Under the pieces are notes generated by a model, which searched no databases, was not told the origin of the DNA, and saw only the letters and a list, made by a program, of their open reading frames with translations. Both the position numbers and the translations under genes were made by a program. From Brevibacillus centrosporus (GTDB lineage Bacteria; Bacillota; Bacilli; Brevibacillales; Brevibacillaceae), in the NCBI RefSeq assembly GCF_003710815.1, contig NZ_RHHP01000005.1:1-64000 (forward strand): a DNA stretch of 64,000 nt, in the 5' to 3' direction. Shown here piece by piece: positions 8,403 through 16,773 of this stretch; within the stretch, counting starts at the first letter, position 1; each line of letters opens with the position of its first letter.

Positions 8403-10322
8403 ATGCGCAAAATCTACCTGGAAGACACACCCCTGAACGAAGCGCAGCGAAGAATCGCGAATCGGATTTCGTTCCAGCCGCAAGTGGAGGTCATTCCGAC
8501 GCGAGAGGCGCTGGGGAGAGTCACGGCACAGCCGATTTACGCGAAAGTATCGATGCCTAATTTCCATGCTTCGGCGATGGATGGGATTGCGGTAAAAGCA
8601 GAAACAACGTACGGGGCGGATGAGCAGCACCCCGTTCGATTGCGCCATCTCGTGGATTACGTGGAGGTTGATACAGGTGATCCGATCCCGAATGGCTTTG
8701 ATGCGGTGATTATGATCGAAAACGTTCATCAGATTGACGAGGAGACCCTCGAGATTTTGGAAGCAGTCGCCCCTTGGCAGCATATCAGGCCAATCGGAGA
8801 GGATGTTGTGATCGGCGAGGTCATTGTCCCAGACCGACATCGGCTGCGTCCGGTGGATTTGGGAGCATTGCTGGCGGGTGGCAATGTCACGGTGCCGGTT
8901 TTTCGTAAGCCTCGTGTAGCCATCATTCCCACAGGTACCGAGCTTATCGAGCCTTCGGAGAATGTGGCAGAAGGGCAGATTATCGAATTTAATGGCACCG
9001 TTTTTGCCGCCTACTTGAAGGAGTGGGGAGCTGAGCCCGTGTACCACGGAATCGTGCAAGACGATTACGAGATGATCAAAAGGGCAGTTAAGACCGCTCT
9101 CCAGGGTGCCGATATGGTACTCTTAAATGCAGGCTCATCCGCAGGGCGGGAAGATTTCACCGTCCATGTGGTAGAAGAGCTGGGAGAAGTGCTGACGCAT
9201 GGCGTAGCTACTCGTCCAGGTAAGCCGGTTGTAGTCGGTGTCATCGAGGAAAAGCCGGTGATTGGACTGCCCGGCTATCCGGTCTCCGCGTATTTGAATC
9301 TGGAATGGTTCGCACGTTCCCTCGTTTATCATTATTATGGATTGCTTCAGCCAGAAAGGCAGCGGATCAAAGCCACAGTCGGAAGGCGTATCGTATCTGT
9401 CATGGGAGCGGAGGACTTCATCCGCGTTACCATAGGCTGTATGGATGGACAATTCATTGCCAATCCTTTGACTCGCTCTGCTGGTGTCACGATGTCGATG
9501 GTACGTGCGGATGGGCTGTTGCGTATACCACCGGGAAACCTTGGCTACGAGCAGGGAGAGGTTGTGGAGGTAGAGCTGTACCGACCTCTGGAGCAGATAC
9601 AAAATACGATTGTTTCGACTGGCAGTCACGATCTATCGATGGACGTGCTGCATTCGCTTCTGCGCAAAAAGAATCCAGAGCGCTTCCTTGTTTCTTCGCA
9701 TGTTGGCAGTATGGGTGGTATCCTGGCTATCCAAAAAGGGGAAGCACATATCGCGGGTGTCCATCTTTTCGATGAGGAGTCAGGAGAGTATAATCAGAGC
9801 TATGTAGAAAAATACATGAAGGACAAAGAAGTCGTGCTTGTCCAATTGGTGTATCGGCAGCAAGGCTGGTTTGTGAAGAAAGGCAATCCGCTGGGGATAT
9901 CGTCTGTACATGATCTGACGAAGCCCGGCATTACGTATATCAATCGCCAACGAGGGGCTGGAACCAGACTTCTCTTTGACTATCTGCTCAAGCAGGAAGC
10001 GGTGGACAGAGATGGCATCTACGGCTATTCTCGAGAGGCAGTCTCCCATTTGAGTGTGGCTGCAGCAGTCGCAGGTGGGACTGCTGATGTAGGCCTCGGG
10101 ATTTACTCTGCGGCAGCTGCGATGGATCTGGATTTTATTCCCGTTGCAGAAGAGCGCTACGACTTGTTGATGACCCAAGCTTTCTATCACAGCAGTCGAG
10201 GCCAGGAGCTCCTAGCCTGCATTCGTTCAGAAGCGTTCGCTTTGGAAATGGAAGCGTTAGGTGGATACAGTTGCCGGGACTCTGGACAAATCGTCTACTC
10301 AGCGGCAATGTCAGAAATATGA
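8403..10322 (+). CDS. MoeA fused to a PBP-like domain
   Basis: A 639-residue two-domain protein. Residues 1 to about 400 are a complete MoeA: SAMDGIAVKA, IPNGFDAVIMIENV, IIPTGTEL, LLNAGSSAGREDF and RPGKPVV are all present. Residues about 405-635 are a periplasmic-binding-protein-like domain lacking any signal peptide, so it is cytoplasmic. That domain matches the one in the HTH regulator at 3424-4353 (GSHDL, INRQRGAGTR, EERYDL, GGYS). It could bind the oxyanion or the finished cofactor and hand it to the MoeA active site, or report status. AGGAGG precedes the ATG. It is the middle gene of moeA-moeA/PBP-moaA. Confidence 0.9.
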   Translation: MRKIYLEDTPLNEAQRRIANRISFQPQVEVIPTREALGRVTAQPIYAKVSMPNFHASAMDGIAVKAETTYGADEQHPVRLRHLVDYVEVDTGDPIPNGFDAVIMIENVHQIDEETLEILEAVAPWQHIRPIGEDVVIGEVIVPDRHRLRPVDLGALLAGGNVTVPVFRKPRVAIIPTGTELIEPSENVAEGQIIEFNGTVFAAYLKEWGAEPVYHGIVQDDYEMIKRAVKTALQGADMVLLNAGSSAGREDFTVHVVEELGEVLTHGVATRPGKPVVVGVIEEKPVIGLPGYPVSAYLNLEWFARSLVYHYYGLLQPERQRIKATVGRRIVSVMGAEDFIRVTIGCMDGQFIANPLTRSAGVTMSMVRADGLLRIPPGNLGYEQGEVVEVELYRPLEQIQNTIVSTGSHDLSMDVLHSLLRKKNPERFLVSSHVGSMGGILAIQKGEAHIAGVHLFDEESGEYNQSYVEKYMKDKEVVLVQLVYRQQGWFVKKGNPLGISSVHDLTKPGITYINRQRGAGTRLLFDYLLKQEAVDRDGIYGYSREAVSHLSVAAAVAGGTADVGLGIYSAAAAMDLDFIPVAEERYDLLMTQAFYHSSRGQELLACIRSEAFALEMEALGGYSCRDSGQIVYSAAMSEI

Positions 10323-10363
10323 GAATGTAATCTGCCCATCATGGAAAAGGAGAGTGATCACCA

Positions 10364-11383
10364 ATGTCTGAGCAAATTCTTGATACACGAAATCGCCCTC
10401 TCCGAGATCTGCGTATTTCCGTGACAGACAAATGCAATTTTCGCTGCCAATACTGTATGCCCGCAGAAATATTTGGTCCAGACTTCGAATTCCTTCCTCA
10501 GCACAAGCTGCTGTCATTTGAAGAAATTACGCGCTTGACTCGAATTTTTACTTCCGTTGGTGTTGGCAAGATCCGGATCACAGGCGGAGAGCCGTTGATG
10601 CGAAAAGAATTGCCAAAATTAATTGAAATGATAAGACAGGTAGACGGTGTTCAGGATATTGCGATGACGACCAATGGCTCTCTCCTCGCCCGCCACGCAA
10701 AAGCGCTGAAGGAAGCGGGGCTGGATCGGGTAACTGTCAGCTTGGACAGCCTTGACGATGAGCGGTTCGGACGGATGAACGGCAGAGGCTATCACGTGTC
10801 TGACGTGTTGAAAGGGATTGAAGCCGCAGCGGAAGCAGGACTTTCGATCAAGCTGAACATGGTCGTGCAGCGTGGCGTGAACGACGAGGATATTTTGCCG
10901 ATGGCCCGCTTTTTCCGCGAGCAAAAGCATACACTTCGTTTCATCGAATTCATGGATGTAGGGAACAGTAACGGATGGAAGCTGGATCAAGTAGTTCCCT
11001 CCAGCGAGATTGTGCAGAGAATTCACGAGGAAATGCCTCTCACGCCAATCGATCCGAATTATTTCGGTGAAGTGGCTTCCCGTTACCGTTACGTGGGGAC
11101 CGATCAGGAAATCGGGCTGATTTCGTCCGTGACACAGGCGTTTTGCTCGACTTGTACCAGAGCGCGGCTGTCGGCAGAAGGCAAGCTGTACAGCTGTCTT
11201 TTCGCCTCCGTTGGGGATGATTTGCGGGCACCGCTGCGGGAAGGGAAAAGCGACGAGGAAATCCGGGAGCAGATCCGCACGATCTGGGGGAAACGCGATG
11301 ACCGGTACTCGGAAGTGCGCTTGAACGATACGCCGGGACTGAACAAGCCCGACAAGGTGGAAATGTCCCATATCGGCGGCTAA
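10364..11383 (+). CDS. moaA: GTP 3',8-cyclase MoaA
   Basis: The 339-residue radical SAM enzyme carries out the first step of molybdopterin synthesis. The SAM-cluster cysteines are C24, C28 and C31 in CNFRCQYC, and the second [4Fe-4S] cluster uses C261, C264 and C278 (CSTCTRARL...LYSC). The protein ends in Gly-Gly, needed in MoaA to present GTP correctly. AGGAGAGTG precedes the ATG. It ends the plus-strand cofactor operon. The usual partner moaC is absent from this window. Confidence 0.95.
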   Translation: MSEQILDTRNRPLRDLRISVTDKCNFRCQYCMPAEIFGPDFEFLPQHKLLSFEEITRLTRIFTSVGVGKIRITGGEPLMRKELPKLIEMIRQVDGVQDIAMTTNGSLLARHAKALKEAGLDRVTVSLDSLDDERFGRMNGRGYHVSDVLKGIEAAAEAGLSIKLNMVVQRGVNDEDILPMARFFREQKHTLRFIEFMDVGNSNGWKLDQVVPSSEIVQRIHEEMPLTPIDPNYFGEVASRYRYVGTDQEIGLISSVTQAFCSTCTRARLSAEGKLYSCLFASVGDDLRAPLREGKSDEEIREQIRTIWGKRDDRYSEVRLNDTPGLNKPDKVEMSHIGG

Positions 11384-11402
11384 CACAAAGCATAAACAGC
11401 GC

Positions 11403-11431
11403 TTGACAAAGGGGAATACGCCCTGTATTAT
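11403..11431 (+). promoter_or_regulatory. sigma-A promoter of infC-rpmI-rplT
   Basis: TTGACA at 11403-11408 and TATTAT at 11426-11431 are separated by 17 bases. They lie 20 bases after the moaA stop and about 210 bases before infC, leaving room for the long leader. Confidence 0.8.
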
Positions 11432-11439
11432 AAAGAGCG

Positions 11440-11613
11440 TGTATAAACACGAAACACTTCATACTTCGAGAACAAGCAGAGGCGCCCAGCTTCTCACCTG
11501 GGTCGACGTCTTACACGACTGTTGACAGGTAACTCTTACGCAAAGATCCTTGGATCTGATGAATTTGCTAGGTGAGATATGTGCGGGCGCATAATGCGTT
11601 CGCACATTTTTGT
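11440..11613 (+). ncRNA. infC leader with attenuator, L20-leader type
   Basis: This structured leader precedes the IF3 gene. It ends in an intrinsic terminator: ATGTGCG (11579-11585) pairs with CGCACAT (11601-11607), an inner CGCA/TGCG stem sits within, and a T run follows. In Bacillus the same position holds the L20 leader, where free ribosomal protein L20 binds and promotes premature termination. Position, size and terminator fit that class, but I could not fold the whole element against a model. Confidence 0.7.
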
Positions 11614-11643
11614 TCCTTCTCGAAATTGACGGGGGTGGCAAGT

Positions 11644-12162
11644 ATTAGCAAGGATCAAATGTTGATTAACGAAGCGATCCGTGCCCGTGAAGTCCGATTG
11701 ATCGGTGCTGACGGGAGCCAATTGGGAGTCGTAGCCTTTAGGGAAGCTTTGCGCATCGCCCAGGAAGCTGAATTGGATCTGGTAAATGTTGCTCCTACAG
11801 CCAAGCCGCCTGTATGCCGTATCATGGACTATGGAAAGTTCAAGTACGAGCAGGCGAAAAAGGAAAAAGAAGCACGCAAAAACCAGAAGATCATCGAGCT
11901 CAAAGAAGTGCGTTTCTCTTCCAACATCGAGGAACACGATTTCCAAACAAAGCTTCGTAACGTCCGTAAGTTCTTGGAGGATCATCACAAGGTGAAGTGT
12001 ACGATCCGTTTCCGTGGACGTGAAATCACCCACTCCGAAATCGGACTTGCCGTTATGGAACGTGTTGCAGCCCAGTGTGAAGATCTCGCTTCGCCTGAGC
12101 GCAAGCCAAAGATCGAAGGCCGCAGCATGATCATGATTCTGGCTCCGAAAGCGGAAAAGTAA
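11644..12162 (+). CDS. infC: translation initiation factor IF-3 (ATT start)
   Basis: The 172-residue factor binds the 30S subunit and proofreads initiation. The reading frame stays open upstream to 11572, but homology begins at [18 protein letters not shown], equivalent to the Bacillus start [18 protein letters not shown]. The codon before SKD is ATT at 11644, with GGGGGTGG five to six bases upstream. AUU starts are a known feature of infC that allow IF3 to repress its own translation. The body contains [19 protein letters not shown] and the C-terminal [12 protein letters not shown] region. It heads the infC-rpmI-rplT operon. Confidence 0.93.
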   Translation: MSKDQMLINEAIRAREVRLIGADGSQLGVVAFREALRIAQEAELDLVNVAPTAKPPVCRIMDYGKFKYEQAKKEKEARKNQKIIELKEVRFSSNIEEHDFQTKLRNVRKFLEDHHKVKCTIRFRGREITHSEIGLAVMERVAAQCEDLASPERKPKIEGRSMIMILAPKAEK

Positions 12163-12192
12163 GATAGTAGTTTAGACAGGAGGATTTTTCAG

Positions 12193-12390
12193 ATGCCTAA
12201 AATGAAAACCAACAAGGCTGCTGCGAAACGTTTCAAAAAAACCGGAAGCGGCCAATTGAAGCGCGACCGCGCGTTTGGTAGCCACTTGTTCGCTAACAAA
12301 TCCACTAAAGCTAAACGTCACCTGCGTAAAGCTGCACTGGTATCCAAAGGCGATCAAAAACGTATGGAGCAAATGCTCACTTACCTGTAA
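12193..12390 (+). CDS. rpmI: 50S ribosomal protein L35
   Basis: A 65-residue, strongly basic protein starting [20 protein letters not shown], the invariant opening of bacterial L35. AGGAGG precedes the ATG. It is the second gene of the initiation factor/ribosomal operon and belongs in the large subunit. Confidence 0.98.
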   Translation: MPKMKTNKAAAKRFKKTGSGQLKRDRAFGSHLFANKSTKAKRHLRKAALVSKGDQKRMEQMLTYL

Positions 12391-12416
12391 GTTTATCTTT
12401 ATTACACACCATTACG

Positions 12417-12459
12417 CAGCATGAGCTCCCTAAGCGCCTAGTGATAGGCCGCCATGCTG
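12417..12459 (+). promoter_or_regulatory. hairpin in the rpmI-rplT spacer
   Basis: CAGCATG at 12417-12423 and CATGCTG at 12453-12459 can form a seven-base-pair stem just upstream of the rplT ribosome site AGGAGG. It may be a processing or translational control structure; no T run follows, so it is not a terminator. Confidence 0.4.
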
Positions 12460-12481
12460 GAAAGACCAGGAGGAGTTTAGT

Positions 12482-12841
12482 ATGCCAAGAGTAAAAGGTG
12501 GCATTGTTTCACGCCGTCGTCATAAGAAAATCCTGAAGCTGGCGAAAGGTTACTTCGGTTCCAAACATCGCCTGTTTAAATCCGCTAATGCGCAGGTAAT
12601 GAAATCCCTGCTGTATGCATACCGTGACCGTCGTCAAAAGAAACGTGATTTCCGCAAACTGTGGATCACTCGTATCAACGCACAAGCTCGCCTGAACGGC
12701 CTGTCCTACAGCCGTCTCATGCACGGCCTGAAAGTAGCTGGCATCGAAGTTAACCGCAAAATGCTGGCTGACCTGGCTGTGAACGACAAAGCAGCTTTCA
12801 ACGAGCTGGCTACAGTTGCAAAAGGCAAACTGAACGCGTAA
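12482..12841 (+). CDS. rplT: 50S ribosomal protein L20
   Basis: The 119-residue basic protein [20 protein letters not shown] is full-length L20, an early 50S assembly protein and, in Bacillus, the repressor of its own operon through the infC leader. An AGGAGG site lies before the ATG. A terminator follows 12 bases after the stop. Confidence 0.98.
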   Translation: MPRVKGGIVSRRRHKKILKLAKGYFGSKHRLFKSANAQVMKSLLYAYRDRRQKKRDFRKLWITRINAQARLNGLSYSRLMHGLKVAGIEVNRKMLADLAVNDKAAFNELATVAKGKLNA

Positions 12842-12853
12842 GATTTACCGATG

Positions 12854-12890
12854 AAGTCGATCTTCCTCAAAAGGGAGGGTCGGCTTTTTT
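12854..12890 (+). terminator. terminator of infC-rpmI-rplT
   Basis: AAGTCGATCTTCCT pairs, with a few G-U pairs, with the segment at 12872-12886, followed by six T residues. Confidence 0.8.
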
Positions 12891-12965
12891 ATTTGAACCG
12901 CTACAAAAAGCAAAAAGAGCGCTTCTTGGAGGGCTTCCGTACAAGCAATTTGGCGGACAAACCAT

Positions 12966-13373
12966 ATGGATAATAATGACGCGAAAGGAAGGGGGGAGAG
13001 AGGATATTCAAACATTGCTGTAAGCATGACTATGAGGATTACGATCACAGCGCAAAAAATCGTGAGTCGAACCATAGGTGCCACTGCTGCTACAAAAGGC
13101 CAGAACCGAGGGATGCATACGAATGCTGCTGCTGGAAAAAGCGAGAACGAAAAAATGCATGCTGTTGCTGCTGTAGGGAGCGGGAGCGCAAGTGTGAGTG
13201 CTGCTGTTGCTGCCGAAAAGTGGGCGAGGATGTATGGCGACTGGAAGCATGAATACGAGGAAGACGATGACGATGACGAAGATGAGGACGAATGTAATTG
13301 CGGCAGATGAAAAAAAGGAAAGAAACGGAAAGAGCACTGCTGCAAAAAATGTGGCAAGCCTCATAAAAAATAA
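12966..13373 (+). pseudogene. frame-broken cysteine-rich coat-like ORF
   Basis: Three reading-frame segments join into a plausible protein only if the frame is corrected twice. An ATG at 12966 (MDNNDAKGRGERG) has no good ribosome site. From about 13001 to 13252 the frame one base back is open and encodes about 19 cysteines in clusters such as ECCCW, ACCCCCR and KCECCCCCR. That frame has no ATG, GTG or TTG start. From about 13219 the first frame resumes with a natural-looking tail (KWARMYGDWKHEYEE, an Asp/Glu run, then ECNCGR). After that stop at 13310, a further KEHCCKKCGKPHKK runs to 13373. Cysteine/charge composition recalls spore coat proteins. It could be a decayed gene, a sequencing-error pair or real frameshifting. 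Confidence 0.45.
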
Positions 13374-13457
13374 AACAAGGCAAGGAAAATGAAAGTAGCT
13401 CAGGAATTTAGGAGTTGCGAAGCATTCCCCGAAATAAGGGTGCCCTCCCCTGTTTAG

Positions 13458-14453
13458 GTGGAATATCGCCATGCCATGAGTCGAGCTATAATTAATTTGG
13501 GCAGGGCGCTGTCATTTGGCTTTTGGAGCTACGGGACATCGGGCTCTAATTTTTTTGCAGCCCTGATTGCTGGTTATACGCTCCCTTATTTTGGAACCTG
13601 GCAATCTCAATTTTACATCGCGGGTTTTTTAAGCCTGATTGTCGCTGTATTTGTCTTGTTTACGATACATGATTTATCTCCCAGACTTCGAGAAAAAGTG
13701 ATTGAAAGCAGCGCCACGGTCGAACAAGTGAACGAGGAGGGGGTTCATCGAGAGCGGGCATCCGCATCGTCAGTAGACGGATCGACAGGAAGCTCGGACG
13801 CCATGACACCGTTGCAGAATCTCCGTCTCGCTATGAAGCAAAAGCATATTTGGGCCTTGGCTATTGGCTGTACATTTTTCCTGATGCTCTATCTGACACT
13901 GGCTTCCTACGGACCGTTGATCCTGGTTCAAGCTTTTGGTTACACGCCTGCTCGAGCAGTATTTGTTTCCCAGTTTTTCTGGCTGTTCAGTCTTGTTACT
14001 TTAATTGTAAGCGGTTACATATCCGATAAGCTCCAGCTGAGAAAACTGATGTCTCTTATAGGTGTGATCGGAATGATTGTGGTGATGGGCATTTGGATTA
14101 TGACGATACACAGACCGATATCAGAATCGAGCATGATCTTCCTGATTTCTTTGATGGGTGGAAGTCTGGGATTTGCTTATAGTCCTTGGATGGCCATCTA
14201 CTCGGAAAACCTCGAGGACATACATGGCGGAATTCAGGCATCGGGCTGGGCAGTTTGGAGCTTCGTCCTGCGTATTTACGCGATCATCTCCGCGATTCCG
14301 CTTAATCTGATCGCCGTGCGCTACGGCTGGGATACGTGGCTATGGATCACGATGATGGGAGCGATTCTTTACATCCCCCTGCTCTGTATGGGCAAAGGCC
14401 CCTGGTTCAAGCGGCCATTGACCAAGAGTGTACCGACTGCAATCGACTCATAA
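13458..14453 (+). pseudogene. N-terminally truncated MFS transporter
   Basis: The 331-residue reading frame has only about eight membrane segments, so roughly the first four of a 12-segment MFS protein are missing. The frame opens inside what would normally be the loop after segment 4 (RAIINLGRALSFGFWSYGTSGS), without a ribosome site; the first codon is GTG. The cytoplasmic middle loop (residues about 75-115) and C-terminal half look intact. No upstream frame supplies the missing part, since the preceding 500 bases hold the broken cysteine-rich ORF. It is probably a relic of a deletion rather than a working transporter. Confidence 0.7.
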
Positions 14454-14463
14454 ACAGAAAAAG

Positions 14464-14503
14464 AACAGCCGGTTCCCTGATGCGGACGCCGGATGTTATT
14501 TTT
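14464..14503. terminator. terminator after the MFS relic
   Basis: AACAGCCGG at 14464-14472 pairs with CCGGATGTT at 14489-14497 and is followed by a T-rich run. It lies between converging genes and may serve the LuxR-type gene as well. Confidence 0.65.
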
Positions 14504-14505
14504 AC

Positions 14506-15192
14506 TTAACTGATGATTCGTCGTCGCAAGGCATCGGCGACACCTTGTGTTCGATTTTGAGCACCTAATTTCTTTAGGGCAGACTTGACATAGTCCTGAA
14601 CGGTGAATTCACTGATGCCGATGTGATCAGCCATTTCCTTGATGCTCTCTCCCCAAGACATTCGCTGCAATACCTCTACCTCGCGCTTGGTCAGCTTGAT
14701 TGCTTTGGATAGTGGAAATTCAGTAGCTAGCGCCTTTCCTACCTGCTCGCCGTATTGGCTGAGAGCGTCGATCAAGCTTCTGTTGATACCATCACAGCCA
14801 TCTGGATGTCCGGAAATGCCTGCGTAACCAATGACGTTAGAGCCGTGAAATATAGGGACGATAAGGGCGTAGGTGGTACCATGTACATACTTCGCTGGAA
14901 TTTGTCTGATCAGATCTGAATCGAGCAGGACAGCTCGCTTTTCACGAATAGCTGAATAGATAGGGGGCATGTTTCGGATGTCTTCACGCTGATCGTTGAC
15001 GGAATACAGTCCCTGTGCATTTGCCCTTAGTAATCCTTCTCCCATATGGCTAAGCATCGAATAGTTGTACAGGACAGCACCCATGAATGGGAACAAATCA
15101 ATGAATCCGCGGACGGTTAACACTAATTTTTCCTCGTGATAAGCAGCCGTTTCAATACGCTGGATATACGCTCGCAATGCCGGACTGACCAT
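14506..15192 (-). CDS. LuxR-family transcriptional regulator
   Basis: This 228-residue regulator has an N-terminal GAF-like sensory region (residues about 20-150; LIVPIFHGSNVIGYAGISG is typical). A C-terminal LuxR-type helix-turn-helix follows (LTKREVEVLQRMSWGESIKEMADHIGISEFTVQDYVKSALKKLG). I start it at 15192 because GGAGGGAGGA stands about eight bases upstream; the in-frame ATG at 15213 overlaps this ribosome site. It is transcribed away from the dehydrogenase-oxidase operon at 15553-20738, which it most likely controls. The signal sensed is unknown. Confidence 0.87.
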   Translation of the reverse strand: MVSPALRAYIQRIETAAYHEEKLVLTVRGFIDLFPFMGAVLYNYSMLSHMGEGLLRANAQGLYSVNDQREDIRNMPPIYSAIREKRAVLLDSDLIRQIPAKYVHGTTYALIVPIFHGSNVIGYAGISGHPDGCDGINRSLIDALSQYGEQVGKALATEFPLSKAIKLTKREVEVLQRMSWGESIKEMADHIGISEFTVQDYVKSALKKLGAQNRTQGVADALRRRIIS

Positions 15193-15213
15193 GGAGTGGT
15201 ATCCTCCCTCCAT

Positions 15214-15552
15214 TTTAGGGGTCGTGCACTACCTGTTTTTAGGGGATATATCCGTTTTTTATCACGAAATATAATAGAATTGTAGCGCTTTCATTTTAAC
15301 AAAAGGCTTATCTAGGCGTAAAGGAAGTATTATCGGAATAATTCGACAATAAAAGGGGTGTTTACGAAAACGACTACACAGCTGGCTCGCATCCAGCGCG
15401 AACACTTGGCAGATCGAAGCCGAGTGAATTTGCCGTGAGCTTTGGAGTCACGTGCTGGACCAAGCTTGTCCACACGACACTGGTATCCGAGCAAAGGAAG
15501 CACCTATGGGCATGGATTTTTTAGAAGAAGAATAGAGGGGTCAGGTGAGTTT
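15214..15552 (+). promoter_or_regulatory. divergent intergenic region upstream of the oxidase operon
   Basis: This 339-base region separates the LuxR gene from the alcohol dehydrogenase. It has an AT-rich part (15240-15360) and a GC-richer leader (15361-15550). TTGTAGCGCTTTCA at 15280-15293 weakly resembles a CcpA cre site, matching mainly in its right half. A possible 26-codon leader ORF runs from GTG at about 15360 to a TGA near 15439. GTGCTGG and CCACACGACAC segments around 15452-15480 could form a hairpin. None of these is strong enough to name. Confidence 0.35.
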
Positions 15553-16773
15553 ATGACGATAGCTTCATCGCGTTTCGGTGTGAGGACGGAAGTGATCAAC
15601 GGAGCTGGGGTGCGCAGCATGCTGCCTGAGCTATTGCGAGGGCTGGGAGCGAGGCGCGCTGTACTCTTCACGGATCAAGGATTAAATCGTGCCGGGATTA
15701 CAGAAAAAATTACAGAGCTGTTTCAGGAAATGCCGGAATCGGTTCAGCTGGTAGGCGTCTTCGACGAAATTGAGCAGGACGCCAAGGCAGAAAACATAAA
15801 CAAGGCAGCGATGTTTGTAAAGGAATGTCAAGGGGATGCGTTGATCGCTTTGGGTGGGGGGAGTGTTCTGGATGCCTGCAAGGCGACAAAGTGGTTGCTG
15901 CACAAGAATCACCCTGACATCCGCGATTTGATGCAGGGCTCCACGAGAGAGACGTGGCCGCAGGTACAGCCGATTCCCATTCCTCACATCGCGATTCCGA
16001 CCACAGCGGGAACAGGTTCAGAAGTATCCCCGATAGCAGTGGTGTACAATGATCGGTTGCAAATAAAAACGAATTTGTCGAGCCCGTTCATCAGCGCGGA
16101 TATTGCTTTGCTGGACCCTGAGCTTACAGTCGGACTTCCGCCGCGAATTACTGCCTTCACGGGATATGATGCGCTCACACACGCAGTCGAAGCTTACTTT
16201 TCCCCGAGAGCAAATCCTATGACGGATGCCTTTGCGTTGCATGCGACGAAGATCATTGTCGAGAATTTGCCAAAAGCGGTGTCTACGGGAACCGATTTGC
16301 AGGCACGATCAAACATGCTGATGGCAAGCGCGATGGCCATTACTTCTTTTAGCCTCGCGATCACTGCCATCCCTGTTCACAATATGGCTCATGCGTTTGG
16401 AGCGAAAATCGGGATCCCGCATGGTTTGGCAAATGCCGTATTGCTGCCAAATGTGATGGGTGCTCTCCCTCACTTGTACTTGCCTAGAATCAACGGGTTT
16501 GCCGAAGCGCTCGGGCTATCGGTCTACGATGTCGAACCAAAGGCATGCTTGCAGCAGGTCATTGCCTTTATTCGAGAGCTGCGCTCGGGAATTGGCTTGC
16601 CAGACACATTCGCTGAATTTGGATTCGATGAGAAAAGGATCGCCGATATGGTTCCGGCGGTGCTGAGTGATCCAACCGCACTCGCCTTCAAAATCCCATC
16701 AGATACGATCGTGCAAATCTGCCAGGAGGTAGCAGCTGCACCATTATCCGTACAGGAGGAGAGCTCGCGATGA
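15553..16773 (+). CDS. iron-containing alcohol dehydrogenase
   Basis: The 406-residue protein belongs to the group III (Fe-dependent) alcohol dehydrogenases, which interconvert alcohols and aldehydes or ketones with NAD(P). GGGSVLDACK near residue 95 is the nucleotide loop. PTTAGTGSEVSP follows, and the metal ligands are D206, H210, H276 and H290 (GYDALTHAVEAY and PVHNMAHAFGAKIGIPHG). The ATG at 15553 has an AGGTGAG site; an upstream in-frame start at 15442 has none. Its stop overlaps the next start by ATGA. It heads the operon and probably oxidises an alcohol generated by the downstream oxygenases. Confidence 0.9.
   Translation: MTIASSRFGVRTEVINGAGVRSMLPELLRGLGARRAVLFTDQGLNRAGITEKITELFQEMPESVQLVGVFDEIEQDAKAENINKAAMFVKECQGDALIALGGGSVLDACKATKWLLHKNHPDIRDLMQGSTRETWPQVQPIPIPHIAIPTTAGTGSEVSPIAVVYNDRLQIKTNLSSPFISADIALLDPELTVGLPPRITAFTGYDALTHAVEAYFSPRANPMTDAFALHATKIIVENLPKAVSTGTDLQARSNMLMASAMAITSFSLAITAIPVHNMAHAFGAKIGIPHGLANAVLLPNVMGALPHLYLPRINGFAEALGLSVYDVEPKACLQQVIAFIRELRSGIGLPDTFAEFGFDEKRIADMVPAVLSDPTALAFKIPSDTIVQICQEVAAAPLSVQEESSR

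Noticed and set aside
12845..13357. A minus-strand serine-rich frame with a long Ser run
   Set aside because: The Ser run is the reverse reading of the Asp/Glu-coding repeat; no start or ribosome site supports it.
15280..15293. A CcpA cre site
   Set aside because: Only the right half matches the consensus; left half has several mismatches, so it is mentioned only as part of the intergenic region.
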